DNA of 64,000 bases from a bacterium OL-1 (GCA_000752675.2 LM994627.1:17608-81607); one strand, 5' to 3'. Counted from the stretch's first letter, positions 44,831-54,328 are shown. The notes: a model not told the origin generated them from the letters alone. Numbers and translations: made by a program.

Positions 44831-46501
44831 GTGATAGCAGGCACACCAAGCGGGTTCCGTGACATCCTTCCTCAGGAGGCGCTCGCGCGCGAGCGCATCT
44901 CCGGCATCGTGCGCGAGGTCTTCTCGTCGCATGGGTACCTTCCGGTTGAGACGCCGCTCTTGGAGTCGCGCGACGCCCTCGAGCGGGCCGGCCGCATCAA
45001 GGGCCTGCCGTTCCAGCTCTTCGACGTGGACGGGAGCCTCCTCACGCTGCGCCCGGACCTCACGCTGCCCATCGCGCGCATGATTTCCACACGCGTGAGC
45101 CCGGACCGCCTGCCCGTGCGCCTTCGCTACGAGGCGCCCGTCGTGCGCGAGGAGTCCTCGCTCAAAGGCCAACCGCGCCAGTTCACACAGCTTGGCGTGG
45201 AGCTTGTGGGCGGCGACGGCGCTGCCGCAGAGCACGAGGTCGTGGACCTTCTCGCCGAGACGCTCGGCGCGCTTGACGTGCCCGCGTGGCGCATCGTGCT
45301 GGGCTCTGTCAAGCCGCTCAAGGCCCTGCTCGACACCTGCGCACCCAGCGCGCGCTTCCGCGAGGAAGCACTTGCCCTGGTGCACGACTCAGACTTTGTC
45401 TCTCTGGACGAGATGGTCGAGAAGGCCGCTGCAGCAGAGGAGTTGGAGCCCGCCGCGGCACGCGCCATCTGCCGCATCCCGCGCCTGGTGGGCGGCACCG
45501 AGGTGGTGCCTGCGCTCGACGCGCTGCTCGACGAGGCGGGTGTCGAGAAGGATGCCCGCGGCACCGCGGAACTCTCGCATCTGGTTGACTCGCTCTCGGA
45601 CCTCTTTGCCGATGGTCGCGCGTCCTTTGACTTCTCGATCATCAACTCCTTTGACTACTACACGGGCATCATCTTCAAGGGCTACGCCGAGGGCATCGCG
45701 GCATCTCTTGCATCCGGCGGCCGCTATGACGCGGTTCTCGCCAACTTGGGCCGCGAGGGTACCGCTGCCTGCGGCTTTGCGCTCTCGCTCGAGCGCCTGC
45801 AGGAGATTCTGGGCGAGCCGGGCGAGTCGGGCGTGGTCACCCCTGGCGTGAGGCTGGCCGAGAGGCCACTGCGCATAGCCGTTCCCAAGGGGTCGCTCCT
45901 CAAGGACACCATCCGCGTGCTGGAGGCGGCGGGGCTCCCGGTTGAGGGCCTGCGCGACCCCGGCCGCCAGCTCACGGTGCGCGAGGGCGACGTTGAGTAC
46001 GTGATCGTGCGCGCACAGGACGCGCCCGCCTTTGTGGGCCACGGCGGCTGCGACTGCGGCATCTGCGGGCGCGACTCGCTCGTTGAGGCCACCATGGACG
46101 TGCTCCAGCTGGTCGACCTGGGCTTTGGCGGCTGCCGCTTTGTGGTGGCCGAGCCGCGCGCCAAGGCGGGCCTTGCCGAGCGCAACTACGCCTGGCGTGG
46201 CACCGTGCGCGTGGCCACCAAGTACCCGCGTATCACGCAGGCCTACTACGACTCCATTGGCCAGCAGGTGGACATTGTGACTCTGCACGGCAACATCGAG
46301 CTTGGACCCATCGTGGGCATGACCGACCGCATCGTGGACATCACGGCCACGGGCACCACGCTTCGCGAGAATGACCTGGTCGTTGTGGACGAGGTCATGG
46401 AATGCACCGCCCGCTTCTTTGCAGGACCGGCCGCATACCGCTGCGACAAGAGGATTCGCGACCTGGCGACGCGTCTCGCCGAGGTCGCGGGAGGGGAGTA
46501 G
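44831..46501 (+). CDS. hisZG: HisZ-HisG fusion: ATP phosphoribosyltransferase
   Basis: 556 residues joining the two subunits of short-form ATP phosphoribosyltransferase, the first step of histidine synthesis. Residues about 1-335 are the HisRS-like regulatory part HisZ (GTPSGFRDILP, TLRPDLTLPIAR, FDYYTGIIFKGY and SGGRYDAVLANLG). Residues about 345-556 are catalytic HisG (LRIAVPKGSLLKDT, EYVIVRAQDAPAFV, GRDSLVEA, TKYPRITQAYY and the PRPP loop region VDITATGTTLREN). GTG 44831 was chosen after GGGGAGAGGGG; an in-frame start at 44765 adds unlikely basic sequence. Feedback control by histidine is expected through the HisZ part. Confidence 0.92.
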   Translation: MIAGTPSGFRDILPQEALARERISGIVREVFSSHGYLPVETPLLESRDALERAGRIKGLPFQLFDVDGSLLTLRPDLTLPIARMISTRVSPDRLPVRLRYEAPVVREESSLKGQPRQFTQLGVELVGGDGAAAEHEVVDLLAETLGALDVPAWRIVLGSVKPLKALLDTCAPSARFREEALALVHDSDFVSLDEMVEKAAAAEELEPAAARAICRIPRLVGGTEVVPALDALLDEAGVEKDARGTAELSHLVDSLSDLFADGRASFDFSIINSFDYYTGIIFKGYAEGIAASLASGGRYDAVLANLGREGTAACGFALSLERLQEILGEPGESGVVTPGVRLAERPLRIAVPKGSLLKDTIRVLEAAGLPVEGLRDPGRQLTVREGDVEYVIVRAQDAPAFVGHGGCDCGICGRDSLVEATMDVLQLVDLGFGGCRFVVAEPRAKAGLAERNYAWRGTVRVATKYPRITQAYYDSIGQQVDIVTLHGNIELGPIVGMTDRIVDITATGTTLRENDLVVVDEVMECTARFFAGPAAYRCDKRIRDLATRLAEVAGGE

Positions 46502-46503
46502 CT

Positions 46504-47904
46504 TTGAGAAGGATCACGCTTGCCGCCGGACAGGCGCTCACGCAGGCAGACCTCAACCGTTCGGGGGCGCTTCCCCGCGAGGTGATGGAGAGCGCGGCAG
46601 CAATTGTGGATGACGTGCGCGAGAGGGGCGACGCAGCCGTCCGCGAGTACTGCCAGCGCTTCGACGGCGTCTGCCCAAGCGACTTCCGCGTTCCGCAGGA
46701 ACTGGTGGACGCCGCTCCCGGCATGGTGGACGCGGAGTTCCTCTCGTCTCTGCGCCGGGCGTACCGTCAGATCCGCGAGTTCCACGAGCGCCAGCGCGAG
46801 AACTCTTGGTTCGAGACGCGCCCCGACGGCACCATCCTGGGCGTCAAGGTGACGCCGCTCGACTCCGTGGCAATCTACGTGCCCGGAGGCCGCGCGCAGT
46901 ACCCCTCGACCGTGCTCATGGATGCCATTCCCGCAAAGGTCGCCGGCGTGCGGCGCGTTGTCATGGTGACGCCGCCCCAGCACGACGGCACGCTCTCTGC
47001 CTATACCTTGGCCGCAGCCTCCGTGGCTGGCGTCGACGAGGTCTACGCCGTGGGAGGTGCCCAGGCGATTGGCGCTGTGGCATACGGCACCGAGTCCATC
47101 CCCCGCGTCGACAAGGTCGTGGGTCCCGGTAACGCCTACGTTGCGGCCGCCAAGCGCCACGTCTCCGGCGATGTGGGCATCGACATGATCGCAGGCCCGT
47201 CCGAGGTCTGCGTCCTGGCAGACGCCTCGGCAGACCCCGTTGTGGTGGCGGCGGACCTCATGGCCCAGGCCGAGCACGACCCCATGGCGTCCTGCTACCT
47301 CGTGACCTGCGACGCGTCGCTTCCAGACCGCGTTCTCGACGCCGTGGAGCGCCTGGTCTCGCAGAGCCCGCGCGAGAAGATCACCCGTGCCTCGCTCGAC
47401 GACCGCGGCGTGGTGGTTGTGGCCGCAACGCTGGCAGACGCCGTCGAGGCCGTGAACGTGGTGGCGCCGGAGCACCTCGAGCTGCACTGCGAGGACGCCA
47501 TGTCGCTTCTGGGGTCTGTGCGCAACGCAGGCGCCATCTTTGTGGGCGCCTGGAGCTCTGAGCCCCTGGGGGACTACGTTGCTGGTCCCGATCACACGCT
47601 CCCCACGGGGGGCACCGCGCGCTTCTCCAACCCCCTGGGCGTCTACGACTTCCAGAAGCACTCGAGCGTTATCTCCTACACGCCGCAGGGCCTTCTTGCG
47701 GATGCCCCCGCCGTCCAGGCCATGGCTCAGGCCGAGGGGCTTTGGGCGCACGCCCTTTCTGCCGGGCTACGCGTGAAGCTTGCCGAGCAGGGCGAGAAGG
47801 ACTTCGCAAACGCGGCCGCCGCTTGCGAGGACGCAACCCACACCGCGTGGCCGCGCGCCCTCGACACGCCGGGCGTGCCCAAGCTGCCGGGATACGAGGG
47901 GTAG
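46504..47904 (+). CDS. hisD: Histidinol dehydrogenase
   Basis: 466-residue zinc enzyme for the last two oxidations, histidinol to histidine. Signatures: YVPGGRAQYPSTVLM, GPGNAYVAAAKRHV, IDMIAGPSEVCVLAD, AQAEHDP, APEHLEL, and GPDHTLPTGGTARF with a catalytic His. The start is an unusual TTG two bases after the hisZG stop, preceded by GGGAGGGGA; earlier ATGs lie inside the hisZG frame and give no family match. A C-terminal extension of about 20 residues is present. Confidence 0.95.
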   Translation: MRRITLAAGQALTQADLNRSGALPREVMESAAAIVDDVRERGDAAVREYCQRFDGVCPSDFRVPQELVDAAPGMVDAEFLSSLRRAYRQIREFHERQRENSWFETRPDGTILGVKVTPLDSVAIYVPGGRAQYPSTVLMDAIPAKVAGVRRVVMVTPPQHDGTLSAYTLAAASVAGVDEVYAVGGAQAIGAVAYGTESIPRVDKVVGPGNAYVAAAKRHVSGDVGIDMIAGPSEVCVLADASADPVVVAADLMAQAEHDPMASCYLVTCDASLPDRVLDAVERLVSQSPREKITRASLDDRGVVVVAATLADAVEAVNVVAPEHLELHCEDAMSLLGSVRNAGAIFVGAWSSEPLGDYVAGPDHTLPTGGTARFSNPLGVYDFQKHSSVISYTPQGLLADAPAVQAMAQAEGLWAHALSAGLRVKLAEQGEKDFANAAAACEDATHTAWPRALDTPGVPKLPGYEG

Positions 47905-47911
47905 GGAAGAG

Positions 47912-49003
47912 ATGACAGGCATCACACCAGAGGTCCGCGCGCTCATGCGGCCGTCCGCGGCGGCGCTCGAGCCCTACGACCCGGCCTTCTCCCCCGTGGA
48001 CGTGATTCTCTCGGCAAACGAGAACAACTACGGCATCCCGCCCGAGGTGGCACCGGCGCTCGCCAAGGCCGTGACCGATGCCGCATGGAACCGCTATCCC
48101 GTTCCCCTTTGCGGAGAGCTGCGCGAGAAGATCGCCGCGTGGCACGGCGTGGCACCTGAGCAGGTAGTTGTTGGCAACGGCGGCGACGAGCTGCTCTTCA
48201 ACTTCTTCCTGGCGTTTGGCGGTGCGGGGCACGCCCTGGTGAGCTGCCCGCCCACCTTCTCGGTCTACGGGCTCTATGCCTCCATGGTGGAGACGCCCGT
48301 GGTCGAGGTTCCGCGCGAGAAGGGCTTCGCTCCCAACGTGGATGCGCTGGTTGAGGCCGCGCGCACGGCGACGCTTGTGGTGGTGACCTCGCCCAACAAT
48401 CCCACGGGCGACCTCTTCCCGCGCGAGGGCGTGCGCAGGCTCTGCGAGGCGTGCCCGGGCATCGTTCTTGTGGACGAGGCCTACATCGAGTTTGCAGACC
48501 CCGGCTCCTCCGTCGAGGACATGCTTGGCGAGTACCAGAACCTGGCCGTTCTACACACTTTCTCAAAGGCGTTTGCGCTGGCGGGAGCCCGCATGGGCTA
48601 CGTGCTGGCAAGCCCCGCGGTGGTGGCGGCGCTTGCCGCCGTGAGGCAGCCCTACTCGGTGAGCGTGCTCGACCAGGCCGCCGCCCTTGTCGCCGTCACG
48701 CACCGGGACGCGTTTCAGCCGGCCATCCAAGCCATACGGCAGGATCGCGGCCGCCTCTCCAAGATGCTTGACGTCCTCGCCCCGCTGGGCGTGTACGTGT
48801 GGCCGAGCCAGGCGAACTTCCTCTGCGTTCGCGTGCCGCACGCCCACGACGTGTGGCGCCGCCTGCGCGACGAGCGCTCCATACTGGTGAGGGACTTCTC
48901 GTTCACGCCCGGTCTTGAGGGCTGCCTGCGCATCACCGTGGGCAAGCCCGAGGAGAACGATCTTGTGGTGGCAGCCCTCAAGTCCATCCTGAAGGGGGAA
49001 TGA
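47912..49003 (+). CDS. hisC: Histidinol-phosphate aminotransferase
   Basis: 363-residue class I/II PLP aminotransferase. It converts imidazole-acetol phosphate to histidinol phosphate. [12 protein letters not shown] is the family N-terminal motif, TSPNNPTGD and [10 protein letters not shown] bind PLP, and the Schiff-base Lys is in [19 protein letters not shown] 47912 starts seven bases after hisD, with GGGAAGAG before it. Confidence 0.94.
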   Translation: MTGITPEVRALMRPSAAALEPYDPAFSPVDVILSANENNYGIPPEVAPALAKAVTDAAWNRYPVPLCGELREKIAAWHGVAPEQVVVGNGGDELLFNFFLAFGGAGHALVSCPPTFSVYGLYASMVETPVVEVPREKGFAPNVDALVEAARTATLVVVTSPNNPTGDLFPREGVRRLCEACPGIVLVDEAYIEFADPGSSVEDMLGEYQNLAVLHTFSKAFALAGARMGYVLASPAVVAALAAVRQPYSVSVLDQAAALVAVTHRDAFQPAIQAIRQDRGRLSKMLDVLAPLGVYVWPSQANFLCVRVPHAHDVWRRLRDERSILVRDFSFTPGLEGCLRITVGKPEENDLVVAALKSILKGE

Positions 49004-49005
49004 CC

Positions 49006-49593
49006 ATGGCACGCGTGGCAAGCGTCTCTCGGCAGACCGCCGAGACATCGATTGAGGTCACGGTGAACCTTGACGGTACCGGTACCTCGGACATCTCGAC
49101 GGGGGTGGGCTTCTTCGACCACATGCTCACGGCACTCTCGCGCCACTCGCTCGTGGACCTCACGGTGCACGTGAAGGGTGACACCTGGGTGGACGACCAC
49201 CACACCGTCGAGGACACCGGCATCGTGCTGGGACAGGCGCTCCACCAGGCGCTGGGCGACAAGCGCGGCATCCGCCGCTTTGGCGATGCGCTGGTCCCGC
49301 TCGACGAGGCCCTGGTCATGGCTGCCGTTGACATCTCCGGCCGTGGCGAGCTCTTTTGGGACGTGCCCATTGGCCCCGATAAGGTGGGCACCTTCGACAC
49401 CGAGCTGGGGCACGAGTTCTTCTGCGGCCTGGCGCGTGACGCCGGCATGACCGTTCACCTGCGCGAGATTGCCGGCGAGAACGCCCACCACATCCTCGAG
49501 GCCACGTTCAAGTCGTTTGCCCGCGCCCTCCGGGCCGCCGTCGAGACGGATCCGCGTGTGGAGGGCATCCCGTCTACGAAGGGGGCGCTCTGA
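49006..49593 (+). CDS. hisB: Imidazoleglycerol-phosphate dehydratase
   Basis: 195-residue monofunctional IGPD. Its metal-binding motifs are visible: [25 protein letters not shown] and, in the second half, [13 protein letters not shown]. No phosphatase domain is fused. ATG 49006 has AAGGGGG seven bases upstream; ATG 49000, which overlaps hisC, is the alternative. Confidence 0.95.
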   Translation: MARVASVSRQTAETSIEVTVNLDGTGTSDISTGVGFFDHMLTALSRHSLVDLTVHVKGDTWVDDHHTVEDTGIVLGQALHQALGDKRGIRRFGDALVPLDEALVMAAVDISGRGELFWDVPIGPDKVGTFDTELGHEFFCGLARDAGMTVHLREIAGENAHHILEATFKSFARALRAAVETDPRVEGIPSTKGAL

Positions 49594-50306
49594 TGGCATC
49601 CGCGAAGATCGTCGTCATCGACTACCACAAGGGCAACCTCCTCTCCGTCCAGCACGGCCTTGCTGCCGTGGGCGGCGAGGCGGTCATCTCTGACGCGCCC
49701 GAGGACATCTCCACGGCCTCTGGCCTGGTGCTTCCTGGCGTTGGCAGCTTTGAGAGCGCCATGGAGTACGTGAACGCCTCCGGCCAGGGCGAGGCCATTC
49801 TCGACGCACTCGACCGCGGCGTTCCCTTCCTGGGCATCTGCCTGGGGCTCCAGCTGCTCTTCTCGCGAGGTGAGGAGCGCTCGGGCGAGAGGGGCCTCCC
49901 GCACGAGAACGAGGAGCCCGTCGCCGCCGGCACTCTCGGTGACGACCGCTGGGTCGCCGGTCTGGGCTACTTTCCCGGTTCTGTCACGCGGCTGCGCTCG
50001 GGGAGGCTCAAGGTGCCGCACGTGGGGTGGGACCAGGTCTATCCCACCGCGGTGGGCGAGAGCTCCCGCCTTCTGCGCGGCGTTCCCTCCGGCGCAAACT
50101 TCTACTTCACGCACTCCTACGCCCTTGCGGACGACGTCGACCCCGCGTTGGTTGCCGCCCGCACGCACTACGCGCGCAGCTTTGGCTCGGCCATTGCACA
50201 GGGTGCGGTCTTTGGCGTGCAGTTCCATCCCGAGAAGTCCTCTGCCACGGGCCTCGTGGTGCTCTCCAACTTCGTCGACATCGTGCGGGCTGGGGGCGTC
50301 CGATGA
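49593..50306 (+). CDS. hisH: Imidazole glycerol phosphate synthase, glutamine amidotransferase subunit
   Basis: 237-residue class I glutaminase that supplies ammonia to HisF. Triad: nucleophile Cys in LGICLGLQLLF, with His and Glu in GVQFHPEKSS. VIDYHKGNLLSVQ and LPGVGSFESAM are family blocks. An insertion near residues 95-110 (about 15 charged residues) is longer than usual. The ATG overlaps the hisB stop by one base. Confidence 0.95.
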   Translation: MASAKIVVIDYHKGNLLSVQHGLAAVGGEAVISDAPEDISTASGLVLPGVGSFESAMEYVNASGQGEAILDALDRGVPFLGICLGLQLLFSRGEERSGERGLPHENEEPVAAGTLGDDRWVAGLGYFPGSVTRLRSGRLKVPHVGWDQVYPTAVGESSRLLRGVPSGANFYFTHSYALADDVDPALVAARTHYARSFGSAIAQGAVFGVQFHPEKSSATGLVVLSNFVDIVRAGGVR

Positions 50307-51037
50307 TCCTGTTCCCGGCAATCGACCTGGTGCGCGGCCGTGTGGTGCGCCTTGCGAACGGCGACCGCTCGCGCATGGACGTCTATTCGGATAGCCCGGC
50401 CTCCGTGGCCCGCGACTTTCTCGCCCGCGGTGCCAGCTGGGTGCACGTGGTAGACCTCTCGAGCGCGCTTGGCGAGGACGAGGCGGCCCGCGAGGCAAAC
50501 GCCCAGGCGATACGCGCCATCTGCCAGGTCGAGGGGCTCTCGGTTGACGCCGGCGGCGGCGTGCGCTCGATCGACGCCATGTGCCGGCTTGCGGGGCTGG
50601 GCGTGCGACGCATCGCCATAGGTACGGCGCTCGTGCGCGACCCCGCGTTTGCCCGCCAGGCGGCGAGCGAGTTTGGCGACATGGCAGTGGCGGACGTCGC
50701 CGCAAAGGACGGCGTTGTGCGCGTGAACGGCTGGCGCGAGGGTGGCTCGCTTGCGGCGGACGACCTCGTTTCCAGCCTTGCCGAGATGGGCTTTCGCCAC
50801 CTGGTCTTCACTGACATCGCCCGTGACGGCATGCAGACGGGCGTCGACCCCACTGCGTACAGGCACATCGCCGAGGTCGCGGGCTTTCCCGTGGTTGCCT
50901 CCGGTGGCATTGCCAGCGTGGACGACGTGCGAGCGCTTGCCGCGCTGGGGCCGCAGGTGGTCGAGGGCTGTATAACGGGGCGCGCGTTGTACGAGGGCGC
51001 GCTCACGCTCGAGGACGCTCTCGCCGCGTGCGGGTAG
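50303..51037 (+). CDS. hisA: ProFAR isomerase
   Basis: 244-residue TIM-barrel enzyme that isomerises ProFAR to PRFAR. LFPAIDLVRGRVVRL with the first catalytic Asp, VDAGGGVRS and FTDIARDGMQTG (second catalytic Asp region) and ASGGIASVDD (phosphate loop) are visible. It overlaps hisH by four bases. PriA-type dual function with TrpF, known in some actinobacteria, cannot be judged by eye. Confidence 0.94.
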   Translation: MILFPAIDLVRGRVVRLANGDRSRMDVYSDSPASVARDFLARGASWVHVVDLSSALGEDEAAREANAQAIRAICQVEGLSVDAGGGVRSIDAMCRLAGLGVRRIAIGTALVRDPAFARQAASEFGDMAVADVAAKDGVVRVNGWREGGSLAADDLVSSLAEMGFRHLVFTDIARDGMQTGVDPTAYRHIAEVAGFPVVASGGIASVDDVRALAALGPQVVEGCITGRALYEGALTLEDALAACG

Positions 51038-51044
51038 GCGATGG

Positions 51045-51134
51045 GGTCTGCCGGCCCTCCTGCCCGGCCCAGCGCTCGCCGTCTTTGGCGGCTCGCTCGC
51101 TGCGCGATTCGCCTTGCGGGAGGGCCGGCAGACC
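51045..51134. repeat. 90-bp inverted-repeat element between hisA and hisF, copy 1
   Basis: 16-bp perfect arms GGTCTGCCGGCCCTCC (51045-51060) and its complement (51119-51134). The core reads GCGCTCGCC...GGCGGCTCGCTCGC. It shares this core, in opposite orientation, with copy 2 at 51276-51358. Confidence 0.85.
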
Positions 51135-51275
51135 TCAGGGCAGCCTGCCGCAAGCAGCGCGCCCTCGCGCAACGTCGCTTGGCTTCTGTTCTCTGTTCTT
51201 CTAGAAGGTCAGGCCCTGGTCCCAGGCTCCAGTCAGGGGATGACCGCCTGAACGTGTTGGTTTCGACTGCGGGCT
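51135..51275. other. Spacer between the two hairpin elements before hisF
   Basis: About 140 bp without recognisable gene, promoter or RNA signature. Together with both elements it makes the only large gap (346 bp) inside the his gene set. Confidence 0.5.
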
Positions 51276-51358
51276 GCCGTGCTTGTCGCGGCGCGAGTCG
51301 CGAAGCGAGCGAGCCGCCCCCAAGGGCGGCGAGCGCCGAGCGCCGCGACAAGCACGGC
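51276..51358. repeat. 83-bp inverted-repeat element before hisF, copy 2
   Basis: 19-bp perfect arms: GCCGTGCTTGTCGCGGCGC (51276-51294) and its complement (51340-51358). The core GCGAGCGAGCCGCC...GGCGGCGAGCGC is the reverse complement of the core of copy 1. It ends 25 bp before the hisF start and could influence its translation. Confidence 0.85.
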
Positions 51359-51383
51359 GGCCCCCCACCGAAGGGAAGTAACC

Positions 51384-52151
51384 ATGCTGACAAAGAGGGT
51401 CATCCCCTGCCTGGACGTCAAGGACGGCCGCGTCGTTAAGGGCGTCAACTTCGTCGACCTGCGCGACGCCGGCGACCCCGTGGAGCTTGCCGCCAAGTAC
51501 GACCGCGAGGGCGCGGACGAGGTGGTCTTCCTCGACATCACCGCGACCTCGGATGATCGCTCTACTACGGTGGACCTGGCCTCGCGCGCGGCAAGCCAGC
51601 TGCACATCCCCTACACCGTGGGTGGCGGCTTCCGCGACGTCGAGGGCTGCCGCGTGATGGTCTCGGCGGGCGCCGACAAGGTCTCAATCAACTCGGCCGC
51701 CGTGCGCGACCCCACCCTCATCACGCGCGCTGCCAGCGCCTTTGGCAGCCAGGCCGTGGTCGTGGCCATCGACGCCAAGCAGGTGGGGCCGGGCGACAAG
51801 TGGGAGGTCTACCTTGCCGGAGGCCGCATCCCCACGGGCATCGACGCCGTCGAGTGGGCCGAGGAGGCCGCACGCCGCGGTGCCGGAGAGATTCTTCTCA
51901 CGAGCATGGACCGCGACGGCACCAAGGACGGCTTCGACATCCCGCTCACGCGTTCCGTTTCGCGCGCGGTGAGCATCCCCGTAATCGCCTCGGGCGGCGT
52001 GGGCACGCTCGAGCACTTTGCGGAGGGCATCATTGAGGGCGAGGCCGACGCCGTTCTCGCCGCGAGCGTCTTCCACTTTGGTACGTACACGGTGCGTCAG
52101 GTGAAGGAGTACATGGCGAGTCAGGGCATCCCGGTGAGGCTCGATTTCTAG
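51384..52151 (+). CDS. hisF: Imidazole glycerol phosphate synthase, cyclase subunit
   Basis: 255-residue TIM barrel that joins PRFAR and ammonia to give IGP and [21 protein letters not shown] carries the first catalytic Asp, [10 protein letters not shown] and [15 protein letters not shown] the second, and [11 protein letters not shown] the phosphate site. AAGGGAAG precedes the ATG. It is separated from hisA by two large hairpin elements. Confidence 0.96.
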   Translation: MLTKRVIPCLDVKDGRVVKGVNFVDLRDAGDPVELAAKYDREGADEVVFLDITATSDDRSTTVDLASRAASQLHIPYTVGGGFRDVEGCRVMVSAGADKVSINSAAVRDPTLITRAASAFGSQAVVVAIDAKQVGPGDKWEVYLAGGRIPTGIDAVEWAEEAARRGAGEILLTSMDRDGTKDGFDIPLTRSVSRAVSIPVIASGGVGTLEHFAEGIIEGEADAVLAASVFHFGTYTVRQVKEYMASQGIPVRLDF

Positions 52152-52203
52152 CGAACCCTGCGCGTCGTCGTCTGCAACACCTGTACGAGAAGGAGCAAGA
52201 ACC

Positions 52204-52587
52204 ATGACAGATGCGTCGCACGTCTCGCCAACCTATGCCGGCGAGCCCCCGCAGCCTTGTGACGACTTTCCCGCCTGCGTAAGCTTTGACGCCCACGGCC
52301 TCGTGCCCGTGGTCGTGCAGCAGGAGGGCACAGGCGAGGTGCTCATGGTCGCCTGGGCCAACCGCGAGGCCCTGGACCTCACCATCAAGACGCGCACCAG
52401 CTGGTTCTGGTCGCGTTCGCGCAAGGAGCTCTGGAACAAGGGCGCCACCAGCGGAAACATGCAGCAGGTGCGCCGCATCCTTGTGGACTGCGACGCCGAC
52501 ACCCTCATCTACGTGGTCGACTCGCCTGGTCCCGCCTGCCACACAGGGCACCGCAGCTGCTTCTTCCGCGAGGTTCCTCTCGCTTAA
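52204..52587 (+). CDS. hisI: Phosphoribosyl-AMP cyclohydrolase
   Basis: 127-residue monofunctional HisI that opens the purine ring of PR-AMP. MVAWANREAL, TSWFWSRSRKELWNKG, DCDADTLIYVV and the Cys-rich end (GPACHTGHRSCFFR) supply the zinc and magnesium ligands. The GAGAAGGAGC RBS is clear. HisE is a separate gene downstream rather than fused. Confidence 0.96.
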   Translation: MTDASHVSPTYAGEPPQPCDDFPACVSFDAHGLVPVVVQQEGTGEVLMVAWANREALDLTIKTRTSWFWSRSRKELWNKGATSGNMQQVRRILVDCDADTLIYVVDSPGPACHTGHRSCFFREVPLA

Positions 52588-52681
52588 GCCCCGCGCCCCC
52601 AGGCGCTACGTTGCCTGCACATTCCGCGGGCGTCCTTGCCGTACACTAAATAGGTTGCTCGCACAAACCAAAGGAGAACAG

Positions 52682-53005
52682 ATGGGCGTCAGAACCGCAA
52701 ACGTGAAGGACGGAAACATCGGGGAGACCCTGGAGGGACTTGCCGCCGTCATCCACCAGCGCGCCACCTCGGCGTCCCCGGAGGAGTCCTACACGGCGTG
52801 CCTCCTCACGCCAGAGAAGGGCGACAAGCTGCTCTCCAAGCTCGCCGAGGAGTCCTCGGAGATCATCATGGCCTGCAAGGACGAGGACCACGACCACATC
52901 CGCTACGAGATGGGCGACCTTCTCTACCACATGCTCGTGGTTGCCGAGAAGTACGGCATCACCCTTAACGAGCTGGCCGGCGAGCTTGACGCCCGCCGCA
53001 AGTAG
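52682..53005 (+). CDS. hisE: Phosphoribosyl-ATP pyrophosphatase
   Basis: 107-residue helical MazG-like HisE that removes pyrophosphate from PR-ATP. SYTACLLTPEKGDKLLSKLAEESSEIIMACK and RYEMGDLLYHMLV show the conserved Glu/Asp metal ligands. AAAGGAGAACAG lies before the ATG. It is the last histidine gene; the ATP-grasp gene follows after 23 bp. Confidence 0.95.
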   Translation: MGVRTANVKDGNIGETLEGLAAVIHQRATSASPEESYTACLLTPEKGDKLLSKLAEESSEIIMACKDEDHDHIRYEMGDLLYHMLVVAEKYGITLNELAGELDARRK

Positions 53006-53028
53006 GCAGAACCGGAGGTAACCCAAGC

Positions 53029-54291
53029 ATGGCGCAGAGGCCCAAGGTCACAGATAGAGACGAGCTTGCCCAGAAGATCCAGCCGGTCATCCTGGGGGCA
53101 GACTATTCCTGCTACGCGTATGTCCGCGCCTTCTGGGAGGCCTACCACGTTCGCTCGATCATCTACGCGGGTTCGGACATCAAGTCCATCTCGCGCACCA
53201 AGTTTGCGGACTACCACGTGGAGGAGGGCGTCGACTCCGAGGAGGTCCTCATCCCGCTGCTCAAGCGCGTGGGCGACCAGCTCTGCGTCGAGGGGCGGGT
53301 GCCCTTCCTCGTGACCTGCGGCGACTTCTACGCGCGTATCGTCTCTAAGCACAAGCCAGAGCTCGAGCGGTGGTACTACACCCCAGTCGTGGACTTTGAC
53401 GTACTCGACTTTGTCACGCAGAAGCAGAACTTCTACGAGGTGTGCGAGCAGGTGGGCATGGCCTACCCCAAGACGCGCTTCCTCGACTGCTCGCTCAAGG
53501 GCGCTGTTGCCAACGATGAGGGCTTCACCTACCCGCTGGTGGCCAAGCCGTCCAACTCGGCCCACTACCACTACGCGGAGTTCGAGGGCAAGAAGAAGGT
53601 CTTCGTCATCCAGACACCGGAGGAGCTGCGCCGGGTCTACACGGCGCTCCAGGACTCCTGCTACGACGACAGCCTCATCGTGCAGGAGTTTGTGCCGGGT
53701 GGTGACTCCCACATGCACGCCCTCTACTGCTACGTCGACAAGGACTCCAACCCGGTCTTTACGGTCTGCTGCCACGTGGGCCTCGAGGACCACCACCCCA
53801 GCGCCATTGGCAACGCCGTCGCCATTGTCCCCGAGCCAAACGAGGAGATGACCTCCTCGGCTGCGCGCTTCCTCAAGAAGGTGGGCTACCACGGCATGTG
53901 CTGCTTTGACGCCAAGTACGACGCGCGTGACGGCAGCTACCGCTTCCTCGAGGTCAACGCTCGTCCCGGCCGCAGCTCGTGGCTCGTGCTCCTCTCGGGC
54001 ATCAACTACGCCCGGATCCAGGCGGAAGACGCCATTCTCGGCGTGAGCCCGGTGCCCGTGGAGCCCAAGGGCGACTGGGCCTACGTGGGCGTTCCCAAGG
54101 CAGTGATCAAGCGCTGCATGCCCAACGTGCCGGTGAAGGAGCGCGTGCTTGCGGCATATGACAACCACACCGCGAGCTTTGCGCTCGACTGGCCCGAGGA
54201 CTCCCTCTCCCAGCGCTTCTGGGCACGGGTCAACTTCGAGCACCAGGTCTCGAAGTTCAAGCGCTACCTCCCCGAGCCGGACCAGCCGTGA
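53029..54291 (+). CDS. ATP-grasp ligase, D-aspartate ligase-like
   Basis: 420-residue ATP-grasp enzyme. YPLVAKPSNSAHYHYAEFEGKKKV forms the nucleotide-binding sheet, LIVQEFVPGGDSHMHAL the middle strand, and CFDAKYD with FLEVNARPGR the magnesium-binding Asp/Glu/Asn set. The N-terminal ILGADYSCYAYVRAFWEAY resembles D-aspartate ligases (Aslfm type), which add D-Asp to peptidoglycan stem lysine or ornithine. Position 23 bp after hisE suggests co-transcription, but no functional link to histidine is evident. Other amino-acid ligase roles are possible. Confidence 0.72.
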   Translation: MAQRPKVTDRDELAQKIQPVILGADYSCYAYVRAFWEAYHVRSIIYAGSDIKSISRTKFADYHVEEGVDSEEVLIPLLKRVGDQLCVEGRVPFLVTCGDFYARIVSKHKPELERWYYTPVVDFDVLDFVTQKQNFYEVCEQVGMAYPKTRFLDCSLKGAVANDEGFTYPLVAKPSNSAHYHYAEFEGKKKVFVIQTPEELRRVYTALQDSCYDDSLIVQEFVPGGDSHMHALYCYVDKDSNPVFTVCCHVGLEDHHPSAIGNAVAIVPEPNEEMTSSAARFLKKVGYHGMCCFDAKYDARDGSYRFLEVNARPGRSSWLVLLSGINYARIQAEDAILGVSPVPVEPKGDWAYVGVPKAVIKRCMPNVPVKERVLAAYDNHTASFALDWPEDSLSQRFWARVNFEHQVSKFKRYLPEPDQP

Positions 54292-54328
54292 CGGCTGGGC
54301 GCTCCAGCGCAGGAAGGCATAACGTGCC

